This document shows positions 24,832 to 34,007 of a stretch of 64,000 nucleotides of DNA, piece by piece. The notes beneath the pieces are model-generated. The model was given only the letters and a program-made list of their open reading frames with translations. It was not told the DNA's origin and ran no database searches. A program made the translations under genes and the position numbers. The stretch covers positions 3,906,001-3,970,000 of the forward strand of contig NZ_CP096829.1 in assembly GCF_023272795.1 (NCBI RefSeq). Direction: 5' to 3'. Numbering within the stretch: position 1 is the first letter of the stretch; the number at the start of each line of letters is the position of its first letter. Origin of the DNA: Flavobacterium humidisoli. Its GTDB lineage: Bacteria; Bacteroidota; Bacteroidia; Flavobacteriales; Flavobacteriaceae.

Positions 24832-25695
24832 TTATATCAATTCTTCAACGTGTTTTTTGATGTTTTCAGATATTTTTTTTGTTGGAAGATCGTTCTCATC
24901 ATTTCCAAACGGATCTTCAATTTCTTCAGCAATAAGCTCTAAACTTGCCAAAACATAAAAGATAAAAACAACAACAGGGGCAACTAGATAACCTAAGCTA
25001 ACAGAATATCCAAACGGAAGAGTCATCGTATAAAAGAAGATGAATTTCTTTATAAAGGCACTGTAAGAGTAGGGAATAGGAGTGTTTTTAATACGTTCGC
25101 ACGCTCCGCAAATGTCTGTAAAAGCAACTAATTCGTCATTTATCGTAATGAGTTGCTCTCCCGATATTTTTTTAGCCTCATACAAATCATTGATTTTATG
25201 ATACATGATCCTTTTTAATTGATTTGGCTTGTGTTTATGCTGATCAATTTCCAATTCAACATCTTCAAACAGCATTTTACCAGTATCCTCGTCTTTTAAA
25301 TGGTGATGAAGTATATCTGCATACATGGGAATGTATTTTCTAAAAAACTTTCTATCATTTTCGTCTTTTAAAATTGCGGATAGTTTTATAGCAAGATTAC
25401 GGCTGTTGTTTACAAGTCCCCCCCAAAGTTTTCGCCCTTCCCACCATCGGTCATAAGCTGTATTGGTTCTAAAAACAAGTAAAAGTGAAATGACAAATCC
25501 AAGCATTCCGTGCATGATTGGAATGTTGTGGATATAATCATTTTTGGTCACTTTAAAATAATGAAGCTCAAAATAACACACTATAGCCGCATAAATTCCG
25601 ATTGCAATCATAATCGTAAACAGTTTTCGGACTGTATCTGACTTATGAAAATGAAAAATGAAAGTAAACCAATCTTTGGTATTGTATGTAATCAT
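24832..25695 (-). CDS. Bestrophin-family (UPF0187) ion channel
   Basis: 287 residues, matching bacterial bestrophin homologues. Four membrane segments are visible: about 27-45, 52-70 (GMLGFVISLLLVFRTNTAYD), and two between 215 and 262 (FIFFYTMTLPFGYSVSLGY, VVVFIFYVLASLELIAEEIE). The motif FRTNTAYDRWWEGRKLWG and the end EDPFGNDENDLP are family hallmarks. The Klebsiella homologue forms a pentameric cation channel; the physiological role in Bacteroidota is unknown. It stands alone. Confidence 0.92.
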   Translation of the reverse strand: MITYNTKDWFTFIFHFHKSDTVRKLFTIMIAIGIYAAIVCYFELHYFKVTKNDYIHNIPIMHGMLGFVISLLLVFRTNTAYDRWWEGRKLWGGLVNNSRNLAIKLSAILKDENDRKFFRKYIPMYADILHHHLKDEDTGKMLFEDVELEIDQHKHKPNQLKRIMYHKINDLYEAKKISGEQLITINDELVAFTDICGACERIKNTPIPYSYSAFIKKFIFFYTMTLPFGYSVSLGYLVAPVVVFIFYVLASLELIAEEIEDPFGNDENDLPTKKISENIKKHVEELI

Positions 25696-25851
25696 TGAAA
25701 CTTGTTTTGTAACAAATTTAAATTAAAAAAAATATTCTGTTGTGTGTAAAATAAAAAAATATTCAGAGCAAGGAATATAGATGATTTGAGAGTATTCAAA
25801 TAGAATGTTTTCTTAAAAACGTTATCTGACCTTTGCTTAAATTAAAAAAAA

Positions 25852-25915
25852 ATCTGCCTAATCTGCTAAATCTGCGAGAGAAAAATAGCTCGAAGATTTA
25901 GCGGATTAAGCAGAT
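25852..25915. repeat. Palindromic spacer of ATCTGC-TAA units
   Basis: 27-base arms (25852-25878 and 25889-25915) pair with three mismatches around a 10-base loop. Each arm is three tandem units of an 8-9 base sequence (ATCTGCCTA, ATCTGCTAA, ATCTGCGAG). It lies between the stop of the tolC-like gene and the bestrophin start, both on the minus strand. It has the same architecture as the spacers at 23754, 34728 and 60897. The rest of 25696-25984 shows nothing. Confidence 0.75.
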
Positions 25916-25984
25916 AATATTTGATTTGTTAATAGCAGTACTTCTTTAATATAGAAAGAAAGTCTTGCTTGATTAAAAGGAAAA

Positions 25985-27295
25985 TTAAAAATTAATATTT
26001 CCCGCTAATTCTTTTAGAGCAATTTCAGATAGTTTAGCTTCGTATTGTGCGTTGCTGTAACGCACTTTAGCATTAACATAATTGAGTTGGGCAGTTCTAA
26101 AATCCAGTGTTGTAATAGTTCCGATTTTAAATTTGTCTAATGTGATTTCTAAATTTTGTCTTGCAATAGCCTCGTTATTTTCTTCTAAATCAATTAATTC
26201 TAAATTGGTTAAATAGGTTTGAAAAGCGGTGCTCAACTGTGTGTTTAAAGTTATGTTTTGCTGTTCTATAGCAAGCTGTGAATTTTCGATCTGTAATTTG
26301 GCAACTTTTTCATTACGATGCTGATTGAAACCGTCGAATATGTTCATGGAAGCGTTAAAACCGTAGTTTAAACCTTTAGAAGAGGTTTCGCTTGTAAATC
26401 CTAGACTCGACTGGCTTTCAGAAAAATTGTAGCCCGTAGTTAATCTCAAAGTAGGATAGCGGTCTGCTTTTACTTGTTTAAGCTGTAATTCGGCTATGCG
26501 TTTGTTTATGATTTCAGCTTCTAAACCTGGATTTTGCTTTTGAGCTAATTCCATTAAATCTGCTAAAACTAATTTATTATCCACTTTTACTTCATCTGTA
26601 ACTTTAAAATCAATTTTGGGGTCACGAGCCAAGTATTGATTCAATAAAATTTTGCCATTAGCATAAGATTCTTTTTGTCTTAACAAAGCGACCTGATCAG
26701 AATTTAAATCTACCTGTGCATTTAAAACCTCTAGTTTTGAAGCTTTTCCAATACTGAAACGATTTTTAGCTAAAGTCAAACGCTGGTTAGAAATTACGAT
26801 TGTAGTGTCTAATGCAGACAATTGCTGTTGCATTTGAACTAAATCATAATAAGCCGAATTTACCTGAGCAATTTTTAGTAAAATAGTTCTTTTAAGTTCT
26901 GCATCGCCCAGTTTTTGAAGCTCTTTTAACTGATCAAGTTTAGCAAACATTTTCATTCCGTCAAAAACCGTCCAGCCTAAACTTACACCATAATTTAAAC
27001 TGTTGTTTTTAGCGTTATCCAACGAAGTCGATGTTCCGTCTTGTCTTACTTGTGTAGAGTTTGTAATGCTGTTATTGTCAGTAATATTGGCTGTTGCTGT
27101 TGGAAGCATTCCTGCATTTCCAATGGTTACGTTTGTCTCGGTTATTTTAGAATTATTTTTAGCAATTTTAATCTCAAAATTATTCTCCAAAGCTATAGAC
27201 ATAGCTTGTTCAATAGTAAGAACTTCCTGCGCCTTTGTCTGAATTACACAAAAAAGCAAGATAAATACTGTACAGTATATTTTTTTGATATTCAT
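25985..27295 (-). CDS. TolC-family outer membrane efflux protein
   Basis: 436 residues from the ATG at 27295 (MNIKKIYCTVFILLFCVIQT, a clear signal peptide ending before QEVLT); the frame is open further upstream but would overlap the RND gene and hide the signal. Two repeated OEP domains (TIEQAMSIALENNFEIKIAK..., then LMELAQKQNPGLEAEIINKR...) give the trimeric outer-membrane channel/periplasmic tunnel. It ends GTITTLDFRTAQLNYVNAKV. It is the last gene of the adaptor-RND-TolC operon, 37 bp after the pump. Confidence 0.93.
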   Translation of the reverse strand: MNIKKIYCTVFILLFCVIQTKAQEVLTIEQAMSIALENNFEIKIAKNNSKITETNVTIGNAGMLPTATANITDNNSITNSTQVRQDGTSTSLDNAKNNSLNYGVSLGWTVFDGMKMFAKLDQLKELQKLGDAELKRTILLKIAQVNSAYYDLVQMQQQLSALDTTIVISNQRLTLAKNRFSIGKASKLEVLNAQVDLNSDQVALLRQKESYANGKILLNQYLARDPKIDFKVTDEVKVDNKLVLADLMELAQKQNPGLEAEIINKRIAELQLKQVKADRYPTLRLTTGYNFSESQSSLGFTSETSSKGLNYGFNASMNIFDGFNQHRNEKVAKLQIENSQLAIEQQNITLNTQLSTAFQTYLTNLELIDLEENNEAIARQNLEITLDKFKIGTITTLDFRTAQLNYVNAKVRYSNAQYEAKLSEIALKELAGNINF

Positions 27296-27332
27296 ATTCT
27301 TTTTCTTTAACCAGAAATTAGGTTTCTGGCTT

Positions 27333-30300
27333 CTATTTAATGCTTTCTCTTTCGTATTCGTCAATATGGTCAAATTCTGGATAATGCTTTCTTGCTCTTG
27401 ACCACATAAAATAAATGGCAGGAATTACAAAAAGCGTTAAAGCCAATGAAAAGATCGTTCCCCCCACAATTACAACTCCCATACCAATTCTACTAGTTGA
27501 TGCTGCCCCTAGGGAAAGTGCAATTGGAAGTGCTCCTAGAGCAATAGCTAAACTAGTCATTAAAATTGGACGTAAACGTGCTTCTGAAGCTTCTAAAATA
27601 GCTTCTAGTTTTGGTTTTCCTTGTTCTCGCAACTGATTGGCAAATTCTACAATCAAAATACCGTTTTTGGTCACCAAACCAATTAGCATTACTGTACCAA
27701 TCTGACTGAAGATGTTCCAGGTCTGGTTAAATAACCATAGAGAGAATAAAGCTCCCGCAACAGCCATCGGAACCGTCAAAATGATGATAAACGGATCGAT
27801 AAAACTTTCAAACTGTGCAGCAAGAATTAAGAAGATTAACAATAGAGCCAATCCGAAGGCGAAAGAAGTATTAGAACTACTTTCTACGAAATCTCGTGAT
27901 TCTCCAGCTAAATCTGTGGTAAAACTTTCATCTAAAACTTTTGCCTTAATTCTATCCATTTCTTCAATACCTTCTCCCATACTTTTTCCTGGTGCTAAAC
28001 CAGCAGAAACGGTTGCAGACATGTATCTGTTGTTGTGGTATAATTGAGGCGGGTTACTTTGTTCATACACATTTACTACGTTATCCATCTGGATCAATTC
28101 GCCATTTTTATTTTTCACAAACATAGAAGTCAAATCCAGAGGTTTAGATCTGTCCTTTTGGTCAAATTGTCCAATTACCTGATATTGTTTTCCGTTTTTG
28201 ATGAAATACCCAAAACGCTGTCCGCTTAAAGAAAGCTGTAAAGTCTGTGCAATATCAAGAATTGAAATTCCTAAACTTTCTGCTTTTGCTCGGTCAATTG
28301 TAACGTTGATTTCTGGCTTGTTAAATTTCAGGTTTACATCTGTAGTAGAAAATACATCGCTTTTACTCACTTCATTCATAAAAACAGGGATTTTCTCTCG
28401 TAACTTATCAAAGTTAGGAGCCTGAATAATGTATTGTATCGGAAGACCTCCACGTCTGTTAACTGCAATTGTTGGCTGTTGTGTTACCGAAGTTTTAGCA
28501 TTAGGATATTGTTTTGTCCATTTGGTCAACTGATCAGCAATTTCTTTTTGTGATTTTGTTCTTTCGTCAACATCTTTTAAGGTAAGCCTTACCAATCCGC
28601 TGTTTACGGAGTTTGAACTAAATCCTGGTGAAGTAATAACCAAACTAACTTTTTTCTCTGGAATCGAGTCATCAATTAATTTAGAAATTTCCTGCATAAA
28701 TTTATCTGTGTACTCATAAGAAGAACCTTCAGGAGTAGTCATACGCATGGTTACAGAACTACGATCGTCATACGGAGCAGTTTCTTTTGGAAGAATAGTA
28801 AAAAATAAGTAAATCAATCCAAAACAAGCAATCAGGATTGGGAAACTAATCCATTTTCGATCCATGAATTTTGTCAGCGCTTCGGCATAACTGCTATTCA
28901 TTTTTTCGAAGAATGGCTCTGTTTTAATATAAAATTTTGATTTTTTCTGCTCGCCGCCTTTCATTAAATAAGCATTCAGCATTGGCGTTAAAGTCAATGA
29001 TACAAAAGCAGAAATTAATACTGCGGCTCCAATTACGACCCCAAATTCTCTAAAGAGTCGGCCAACGAAACCTTCTAAGAAAATTACGGGTAAGAATACT
29101 GCAGCAAGTGTTACCGAAATCGAAATTACGGCATAGAAAATTTCATTAGAACCTTTAATCGCAGCCTCAATTGGCGACATGCCTTCTTCGACTTTTTTGA
29201 AAATGTTTTCAGTTACTACAATTCCGTCATCTACCACCAGACCAGTTGCTAAAACAATAGCTAATAAGGTCAAAACGTTGATAGAGAATCCGAAAAGCCA
29301 CATAATGAAAAAAGTGGCAATTAAAGAAACAGGAATATCAATTAAAGGCCTGAAAGCAATAGCCCAGTCTCTAAAAAACAGATAAATGATAATGATAACC
29401 AGTATAATTGAAATACCTAAAGTTTCGGCTACCTCAAGTACTGATTTTTTTACGAAAATGGTATTGTCAAGAGCAATGTTAAGTTTGATATCTTTAGGAA
29501 GATCTTTCTTTAAAGCTTCGTATTTTTTATAAAATTCGGCCGAAATGTCTAGATAATTTGCTCCCGGCATAGGAACAATAGCAAGACCGATCAATGGAAG
29601 TCCAGATTGGCTTAATTTGGTTTCTAAATTTTCTGGCCCTAATTCAGCTCCTCCGATATCACTTAAACGGACAATTTTATCACCGTCAGTACGAATAATG
29701 ATATTATTGAATTCTTCTGGTTTAGAAAGGTTTCCAACAGTTTTTACTGTTAACTCGGTATTGTTTCCAGTTAATTTTCCAGAAGGCAATTCGACATTTT
29801 GTGAATTTAAAGCTGTACGAACATCTGCAACAGTACAGCCGTAAGCAGAAAGTTTTGCGGGATCAATCCACAAACGCATCGCATAACGTTTTTGTCCCCA
29901 GATTTGTACAGCGCTAACACCTGGAATTGTTTCCAATCGCTGCGAAATAACGTTCTCTGCATAATCACTCAATTCTAAAGAACTTCTTGTGTCACTTTGA
30001 ACAGTCATCGAAATAATAGCTTCACTGTCTGCATCGGCCTTAGATACAACAGGCGGGGCATCAATATCCTGAGGTAAACTTCTAATGGCTTGCGAAACTT
30101 TATCACGAACATCGTTTGCTGCTTCTTCTAAATCTTTATCAAGATTAAATTCTATTGTAATGTTACTGCTTCCTTGGTTACTAGAGGAAGTAATGTTTCT
30201 GATTCCGTCAATTGCATTAACAGCTTTTTCAAGAGGTTCTGTAATTTGCGACTCAATAATATCAGAATTTGCACCTGTATAATTGGTACGGATGGATACC

Positions 30301-30431
30301 TGCGCAGGGTCAATAGAAGGAAATTCTCTGACTCCTAAAAAAGTATAACCAATAAAACCGAATAAAATAATTAGTAAATTCAGTACTATGGTTAAAACAG
30401 GTCTTTTTATGCTTGTAGTTGATAAACTCAT
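27333..30431 (-). CDS. RND efflux transporter permease (AcrB/MdtB-like, HAE1)
   Basis: 1032 residues, the family length. Twelve membrane helices with two large periplasmic loops; begins SIKRPVLTIVLNLLIILFG. The helix-4 proton-relay region carries the usual D-D pair in ATGLVVDDGIVVTENIF, and the R/K partner helix lies around GTVMLIGLVTKNGILIVEFA. Pumps drugs, bile salts or dyes out using the proton gradient; substrates cannot be predicted. Second gene of a three-gene operon, 90 bp after the adaptor. Confidence 0.95.
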   Translation of the reverse strand: MSLSTTSIKRPVLTIVLNLLIILFGFIGYTFLGVREFPSIDPAQVSIRTNYTGANSDIIESQITEPLEKAVNAIDGIRNITSSSNQGSSNITIEFNLDKDLEEAANDVRDKVSQAIRSLPQDIDAPPVVSKADADSEAIISMTVQSDTRSSLELSDYAENVISQRLETIPGVSAVQIWGQKRYAMRLWIDPAKLSAYGCTVADVRTALNSQNVELPSGKLTGNNTELTVKTVGNLSKPEEFNNIIIRTDGDKIVRLSDIGGAELGPENLETKLSQSGLPLIGLAIVPMPGANYLDISAEFYKKYEALKKDLPKDIKLNIALDNTIFVKKSVLEVAETLGISIILVIIIIYLFFRDWAIAFRPLIDIPVSLIATFFIMWLFGFSINVLTLLAIVLATGLVVDDGIVVTENIFKKVEEGMSPIEAAIKGSNEIFYAVISISVTLAAVFLPVIFLEGFVGRLFREFGVVIGAAVLISAFVSLTLTPMLNAYLMKGGEQKKSKFYIKTEPFFEKMNSSYAEALTKFMDRKWISFPILIACFGLIYLFFTILPKETAPYDDRSSVTMRMTTPEGSSYEYTDKFMQEISKLIDDSIPEKKVSLVITSPGFSSNSVNSGLVRLTLKDVDERTKSQKEIADQLTKWTKQYPNAKTSVTQQPTIAVNRRGGLPIQYIIQAPNFDKLREKIPVFMNEVSKSDVFSTTDVNLKFNKPEINVTIDRAKAESLGISILDIAQTLQLSLSGQRFGYFIKNGKQYQVIGQFDQKDRSKPLDLTSMFVKNKNGELIQMDNVVNVYEQSNPPQLYHNNRYMSATVSAGLAPGKSMGEGIEEMDRIKAKVLDESFTTDLAGESRDFVESSSNTSFAFGLALLLIFLILAAQFESFIDPFIIILTVPMAVAGALFSLWLFNQTWNIFSQIGTVMLIGLVTKNGILIVEFANQLREQGKPKLEAILEASEARLRPILMTSLAIALGALPIALSLGAASTSRIGMGVVIVGGTIFSLALTLFVIPAIYFMWSRARKHYPEFDHIDEYERESIK

Positions 30432-30521
30432 ATAAGATTTATGATTTTAGAGTTCGGATTTTAGATTTTGATGAGCATTTTTAAAACTCATAACCTATAA
30501 TTCAAAACTCATAACTTTGAA

Positions 30522-31580
30522 TTATTTTACTTTAACTTTGATGGGAGCTTCATCTTTTAAAGACATTACTCCGCTTGTAATTAAAGTATCTCCTGGTTTT
30601 AATCCTGATAGAATTAAAATAGAAGAATCAGTTCTTGTTGTTGCATCAACCATTACTTCTTTTGCTTGTCCGTTATTGGCAACAAATACTTTTTTACCGT
30701 CTTGAATTGGCACAATAGCTTGAGAAGGAACTACAATAGCGTCTTTTATAATATTTAAAGGTAATTTGATGTCAGCGAAAGTTCCAGGGAAAAGTTTTCC
30801 GTCGACATTCTCAGCAAGAGCACGAACTTGAAGTGTACGTGTGGCAACGGCAACTTCTGGTTCTATGGCATATATTTTCGCATTGTATGTTTTGTCTGAT
30901 CCAGAAACCTTAAAATCGATTACTGATCCTGATTTTACTTCTGAAGCGTATTTTTCGGGGATAGAAAATGTGATTTTTAACTTACTAGTATTAACCAGTT
31001 TGGCTACTAAAACAGTGGGTGTGATATAAGTTCCAGGAGAAATATTACGCAAACCAATTTTTCCTGAAAAAGGGGCTCTTACAGAAGTTTTAGAAATTTG
31101 CGCTCTAATTAACTGGCTTTGAGCTTGAGCAGAAGCAAGGTCGGCTTTTGCAACATCTGCCTCTTCTTGGCTAATTGCCTCTTTTTGAAGCAGTAATTTA
31201 GCCCTTCTTGCGTTTTCAGCGGCCAAATCTTCTCTAGTTATTGCCTGTCTTAATTGTGCTTTTAGTTCAATGTCATTTACTTTTAAAAGGATCTGGCCTT
31301 TGGTTACATTGGTGCCTTCAGTAAAAAAGATGCCTTCTACAATTCCTGAAACCTCACTGTGAATTTCAATTTGTTCGTTTGCTTCAATAGATCCTGATAA
31401 TGCTAAATTATTGTCAAATGTAGCGGTCTTTATTATGATTCCATTAACAGTTGTTGGAGCTTTTTTATCATTGAACTTTTTAGATTCGTCGTTTTTGCCC
31501 TTGTTCGAAATAATTCTATAGGTGACAAAGCCACCAATTGCAATAATTAAAAGGGTGTAAATGAGGTGTTTTAGTTTCAT
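30522..31580 (-). CDS. RND efflux periplasmic adaptor (membrane fusion protein)
   Basis: 352 residues. An N-terminal uncleaved-type helix (KHLIYTLLIIAIGGFVTYRI) is followed by lipoyl halves (SGSIEANEQIEIHSEVSGIV and VRAPFSGKIGLRNISPGTYI), an alpha-hairpin between them, a beta-barrel and a membrane-proximal domain. It bridges the inner-membrane pump to the TolC channel. First gene of the operon; the 474-bp region upstream must hold the promoter. The 90-bp spacer to the pump gene contains two direct AAAACTCATAAC units. Confidence 0.94.
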   Translation of the reverse strand: MKLKHLIYTLLIIAIGGFVTYRIISNKGKNDESKKFNDKKAPTTVNGIIIKTATFDNNLALSGSIEANEQIEIHSEVSGIVEGIFFTEGTNVTKGQILLKVNDIELKAQLRQAITREDLAAENARRAKLLLQKEAISQEEADVAKADLASAQAQSQLIRAQISKTSVRAPFSGKIGLRNISPGTYITPTVLVAKLVNTSKLKITFSIPEKYASEVKSGSVIDFKVSGSDKTYNAKIYAIEPEVAVATRTLQVRALAENVDGKLFPGTFADIKLPLNIIKDAIVVPSQAIVPIQDGKKVFVANNGQAKEVMVDATTRTDSSILILSGLKPGDTLITSGVMSLKDEAPIKVKVK

Positions 31581-32054
31581 AAAATGAGGTGAATATAGAT
31601 TTTAGGTTTTTGTTTTTAGTAAGCTTACAAATTTAACTTTTTGGTGCGAAATCGAAAGCCGTTAGCGTTTATTTAACATTTGTATGTACAAAGGTTTGCA
31701 TTTAGACTATAGACAGGTAAAAAGGTTTAATTTAAGTTTAATTTTTTTGAAGAGAATAAAGATGCCAAGGGTAGAATTGCATTGTAAGACTTAGATAAAG
31801 GCAGGCCTTTTCTAGTATGGAATATTTTTTTTGCAATTTGTCTGATTTTTTTTGCACTTTATCGATTTTATTTGTAACATTGATATGTTAAACAAAATGA
31901 AAGATTTTTACACGAAAGCTAACGGTTGCGTTTAATTTATGTGTTAAAATACGTATGCAGAAGTTGTTTTTTTTGGTTTTTGATTATATATAATGGATAA
32001 TTATATTAACAAGTGTTTATTGTTTGTTATTGAATGATATAAAAAAAATAATTT
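31581..32054. other. 474-bp divergent intergenic region
   Basis: Separates the efflux adaptor (minus) from the thioredoxin-like gene (plus). It is very AT-rich, has no open frame of note, and no clear TAnnTTTG at good spacing. Two copies of a short GTTAGC-type word in opposite orientation (GAAAGCCGTTAGCG near 31655, CGAAAGCTAACGG near 31912) might be regulator half-sites, but the match is short. No riboswitch or terminator recognised. Confidence 0.4.
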
Positions 32055-32654
32055 ATGAAGAAAAAATTACTTCTAAGCTTATGGTTTACATTTTTGCTTG
32101 TTTCAATTGGTTATCTGTTTTGGCAGAATGAATTCCAATACAGTCTTCCGACACCTATTCCTAAAAATTATCATGCAATTGCAATGGGGTCAAAAATTGA
32201 ACTTGGTCCTTGCTGTGCATTTGACAATAAACCTATTTTTATCCATTTTTATAATCCCGAATGTCCCTGTTCGAGATTTAATGTCCCACATGTTAGCGGC
32301 TTAATTAAAAAATACGGAGATCAGGTCAATTTTAAAATTGTTGTATTAAACAAACAGAAGAGTTTTACTATTGATGAAATTCAGCAAAAATTTGGTGCTG
32401 AGATCCCTGTATATTTTGATGAAGGAATTGCTAAAAAATGTGGTGTTTTCTCTACTCCTCAGGCAGTTTTGCTAGATCAGTCACATAATTTATATTATAG
32501 AGGTAATTACAATAAAACCAGATATTGTACAGATACCAAGAGCAATTATGCCCAAATGGCGATTGATTCTCTTCTTAACCAAAAAGAGAACCCTTCTTTT
32601 AATGCTTTAGCTCTTAAAGCATACGGATGTTCATTACCAAAATGTACTAAATAA
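32055..32654 (+). CDS. Membrane-anchored thioredoxin-like protein with CPC motif
   Basis: 199 residues. One N-terminal membrane anchor (about 5-23), then a thioredoxin fold: FIHFYNPECPCSRFNVPHV, where C70-P-C72 replaces the usual CxxC, and the cis-Pro region CGVFSTPQAVLLDQ. Extra Cys (53, 54 and several near the C-terminus) could form disulfides. It resembles the DUF6436/AhpC-TSA-like group. It faces the periplasm. A 29-bp gap links it to the membrane sensor gene that follows, so the two are probably co-transcribed. Confidence 0.75.
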   Translation: MKKKLLLSLWFTFLLVSIGYLFWQNEFQYSLPTPIPKNYHAIAMGSKIELGPCCAFDNKPIFIHFYNPECPCSRFNVPHVSGLIKKYGDQVNFKIVVLNKQKSFTIDEIQQKFGAEIPVYFDEGIAKKCGVFSTPQAVLLDQSHNLYYRGNYNKTRYCTDTKSNYAQMAIDSLLNQKENPSFNALALKAYGCSLPKCTK

Positions 32655-32683
32655 CTATTCCAAAAACCTAAATCTAATAACCT

Positions 32684-33538
32684 ATGAAAGCAAAAGCTAG
32701 CTTAAACGAACAAGATTATCTGCACAGTTTTATGTCTACAATGACACAAAAATCAGATACAATTATTAATTATGTACTTGCGGTATATTTTCTTCTGGGT
32801 ATCGGACTTTCTTTTAAATACGATACTTTTGAAATTGGCGTTGGTGTTGGAACATTAAATCTTTTGCTATACTATTCGGCAAAATTTTTCATGAAAAATT
32901 CCAAATTTTATCAATACGTTTTATCTGTTGTTCTGGCTATTTTTATGGCGCAGTACATTTATCAAATGCATGGAATGTTCGAAATGCATTTTACAGTATT
33001 CATTGCCAGTACCATTTTGATTATTTATCAGAACTGGAAGCTTCAAATTCCGCTTACTTTATTGGTTGTTCTCCACCACGCTGGATTGGCGTACCTCCAA
33101 AATTTTATTTATAACGATGCCAACGGCCTTCAGGTGTATTTTTCGCAAGTAAATTTTGATCTCGAAACACTGATTATTCATACCGTTTTGGCTGCAGTAG
33201 TTTTCTTTATGAACGGCTATTGGGCATACTATTTTAAAGAGCATAGCGAAAATCATATCTCTAAAATTTCAGACGATTATGAATTAGAGAATATGAAATT
33301 GGCTTCGGCAAAATACAGCTCAATGTCGGCGACAAAAGATTATAATGATTTTATTCATAGAACAACTTTAGACTTAAAACTGCCAGTAAATTCAGTTTTA
33401 AAATTGATTGATGTTTCGAAAGGGCATACAGATAATGACAAGCTGCTTAGTTATCTTGAAATGATGAGAGAAAGTGCCAAAAAAATTGATGATTTAGTCA
33501 ATGATATTCATGTGAAATCAACAACCAATAGAAACTAG
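32684..33538 (+). CDS. Six-helix membrane sensor domain without output domain
   Basis: 284 residues. Six membrane helices between about 25 and 187 enclose the conserved pattern HGMFEMHF (H96, E100, H102) and HH at 131-132. This pattern is known to me from the N-terminal sensor region of certain methyl-accepting chemotaxis and GGDEF proteins (HGMIE.HF.. HH). After residue 200 the chain resembles a histidine-kinase dimerisation hairpin (DYNDFIHRTTLDLKLPVN), but there is no HATPase, MCP hairpin or GGDEF domain. It may signal through a partner protein. Ligand unknown; metal or haem binding by the buried His is speculation. Confidence 0.7.
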   Translation: MKAKASLNEQDYLHSFMSTMTQKSDTIINYVLAVYFLLGIGLSFKYDTFEIGVGVGTLNLLLYYSAKFFMKNSKFYQYVLSVVLAIFMAQYIYQMHGMFEMHFTVFIASTILIIYQNWKLQIPLTLLVVLHHAGLAYLQNFIYNDANGLQVYFSQVNFDLETLIIHTVLAAVVFFMNGYWAYYFKEHSENHISKISDDYELENMKLASAKYSSMSATKDYNDFIHRTTLDLKLPVNSVLKLIDVSKGHTDNDKLLSYLEMMRESAKKIDDLVNDIHVKSTTNRN

Positions 33539-33605
33539 TTTTTTTAAAACTAGATTTAAAATCAAGTCCCAAAGAAAACAATATTAATATTTTTAAACCC
33601 GATGT

Positions 33606-33950
33606 ATGTTCAAGCATGATTTACCCACTGCAGTGCCTACGCTGCACAGTCTTAAAAGAATAATTGAAGATTTTTTGAATGAAAGCATAACATTAGATTC
33701 GATTGAAAAAATGGGGATTCAATCTGATTTTGAAATAGAGGTAAAGGAGATTTTCAAAAATTATCGAACGAGTTCACATGTTTATGATCTTGATTTTCAA
33801 TATAAAAAGCTAATTCAGATTATCAATGATATTCTACAGCTTAATCTCGCTGTTAATAATGAAATTCCAGAATGGCTTGAAAATGAATTAGAAACAGTTT
33901 TTCGTAAAATCAGAAACATTCTGCTTGTCTTGGAAATCGAGTCAAATTAA
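33606..33950 (+). CDS. Hypothetical helical protein
   Basis: 114 residues, acidic and predicted all-helical, with no signal or membrane segment. No family recognised. It sits between the membrane sensor and the Aer-type PAS protein (67 and 57 bp spacers, same strand), so it may belong to the same signalling group. The start at 33606 (MFKHDLP) is the first ATG in frame. Confidence 0.6.
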   Translation: MFKHDLPTAVPTLHSLKRIIEDFLNESITLDSIEKMGIQSDFEIEVKEIFKNYRTSSHVYDLDFQYKKLIQIINDILQLNLAVNNEIPEWLENELETVFRKIRNILLVLEIESN

Positions 33951-34007
33951 GGATTAAGGATTCATTTTATACTAATTGAATTGTAAATTAATTTAAATGT
34001 AAGAGTT

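Noticed and set aside
31655..31935. Opposed GTTAGC words upstream of the efflux operon as an operator
   Set aside because: The match is only about 7-8 bases, the copies are ~260 bp apart and they do not sit at a promoter I can define.
33624..33640. CACTGCAGTG palindrome inside the 33606 gene as another REP copy
   Set aside because: It lacks the GTAGAGAC flanks of the REP copies at 42502 and 42588, and a 10-bp match can arise by chance.
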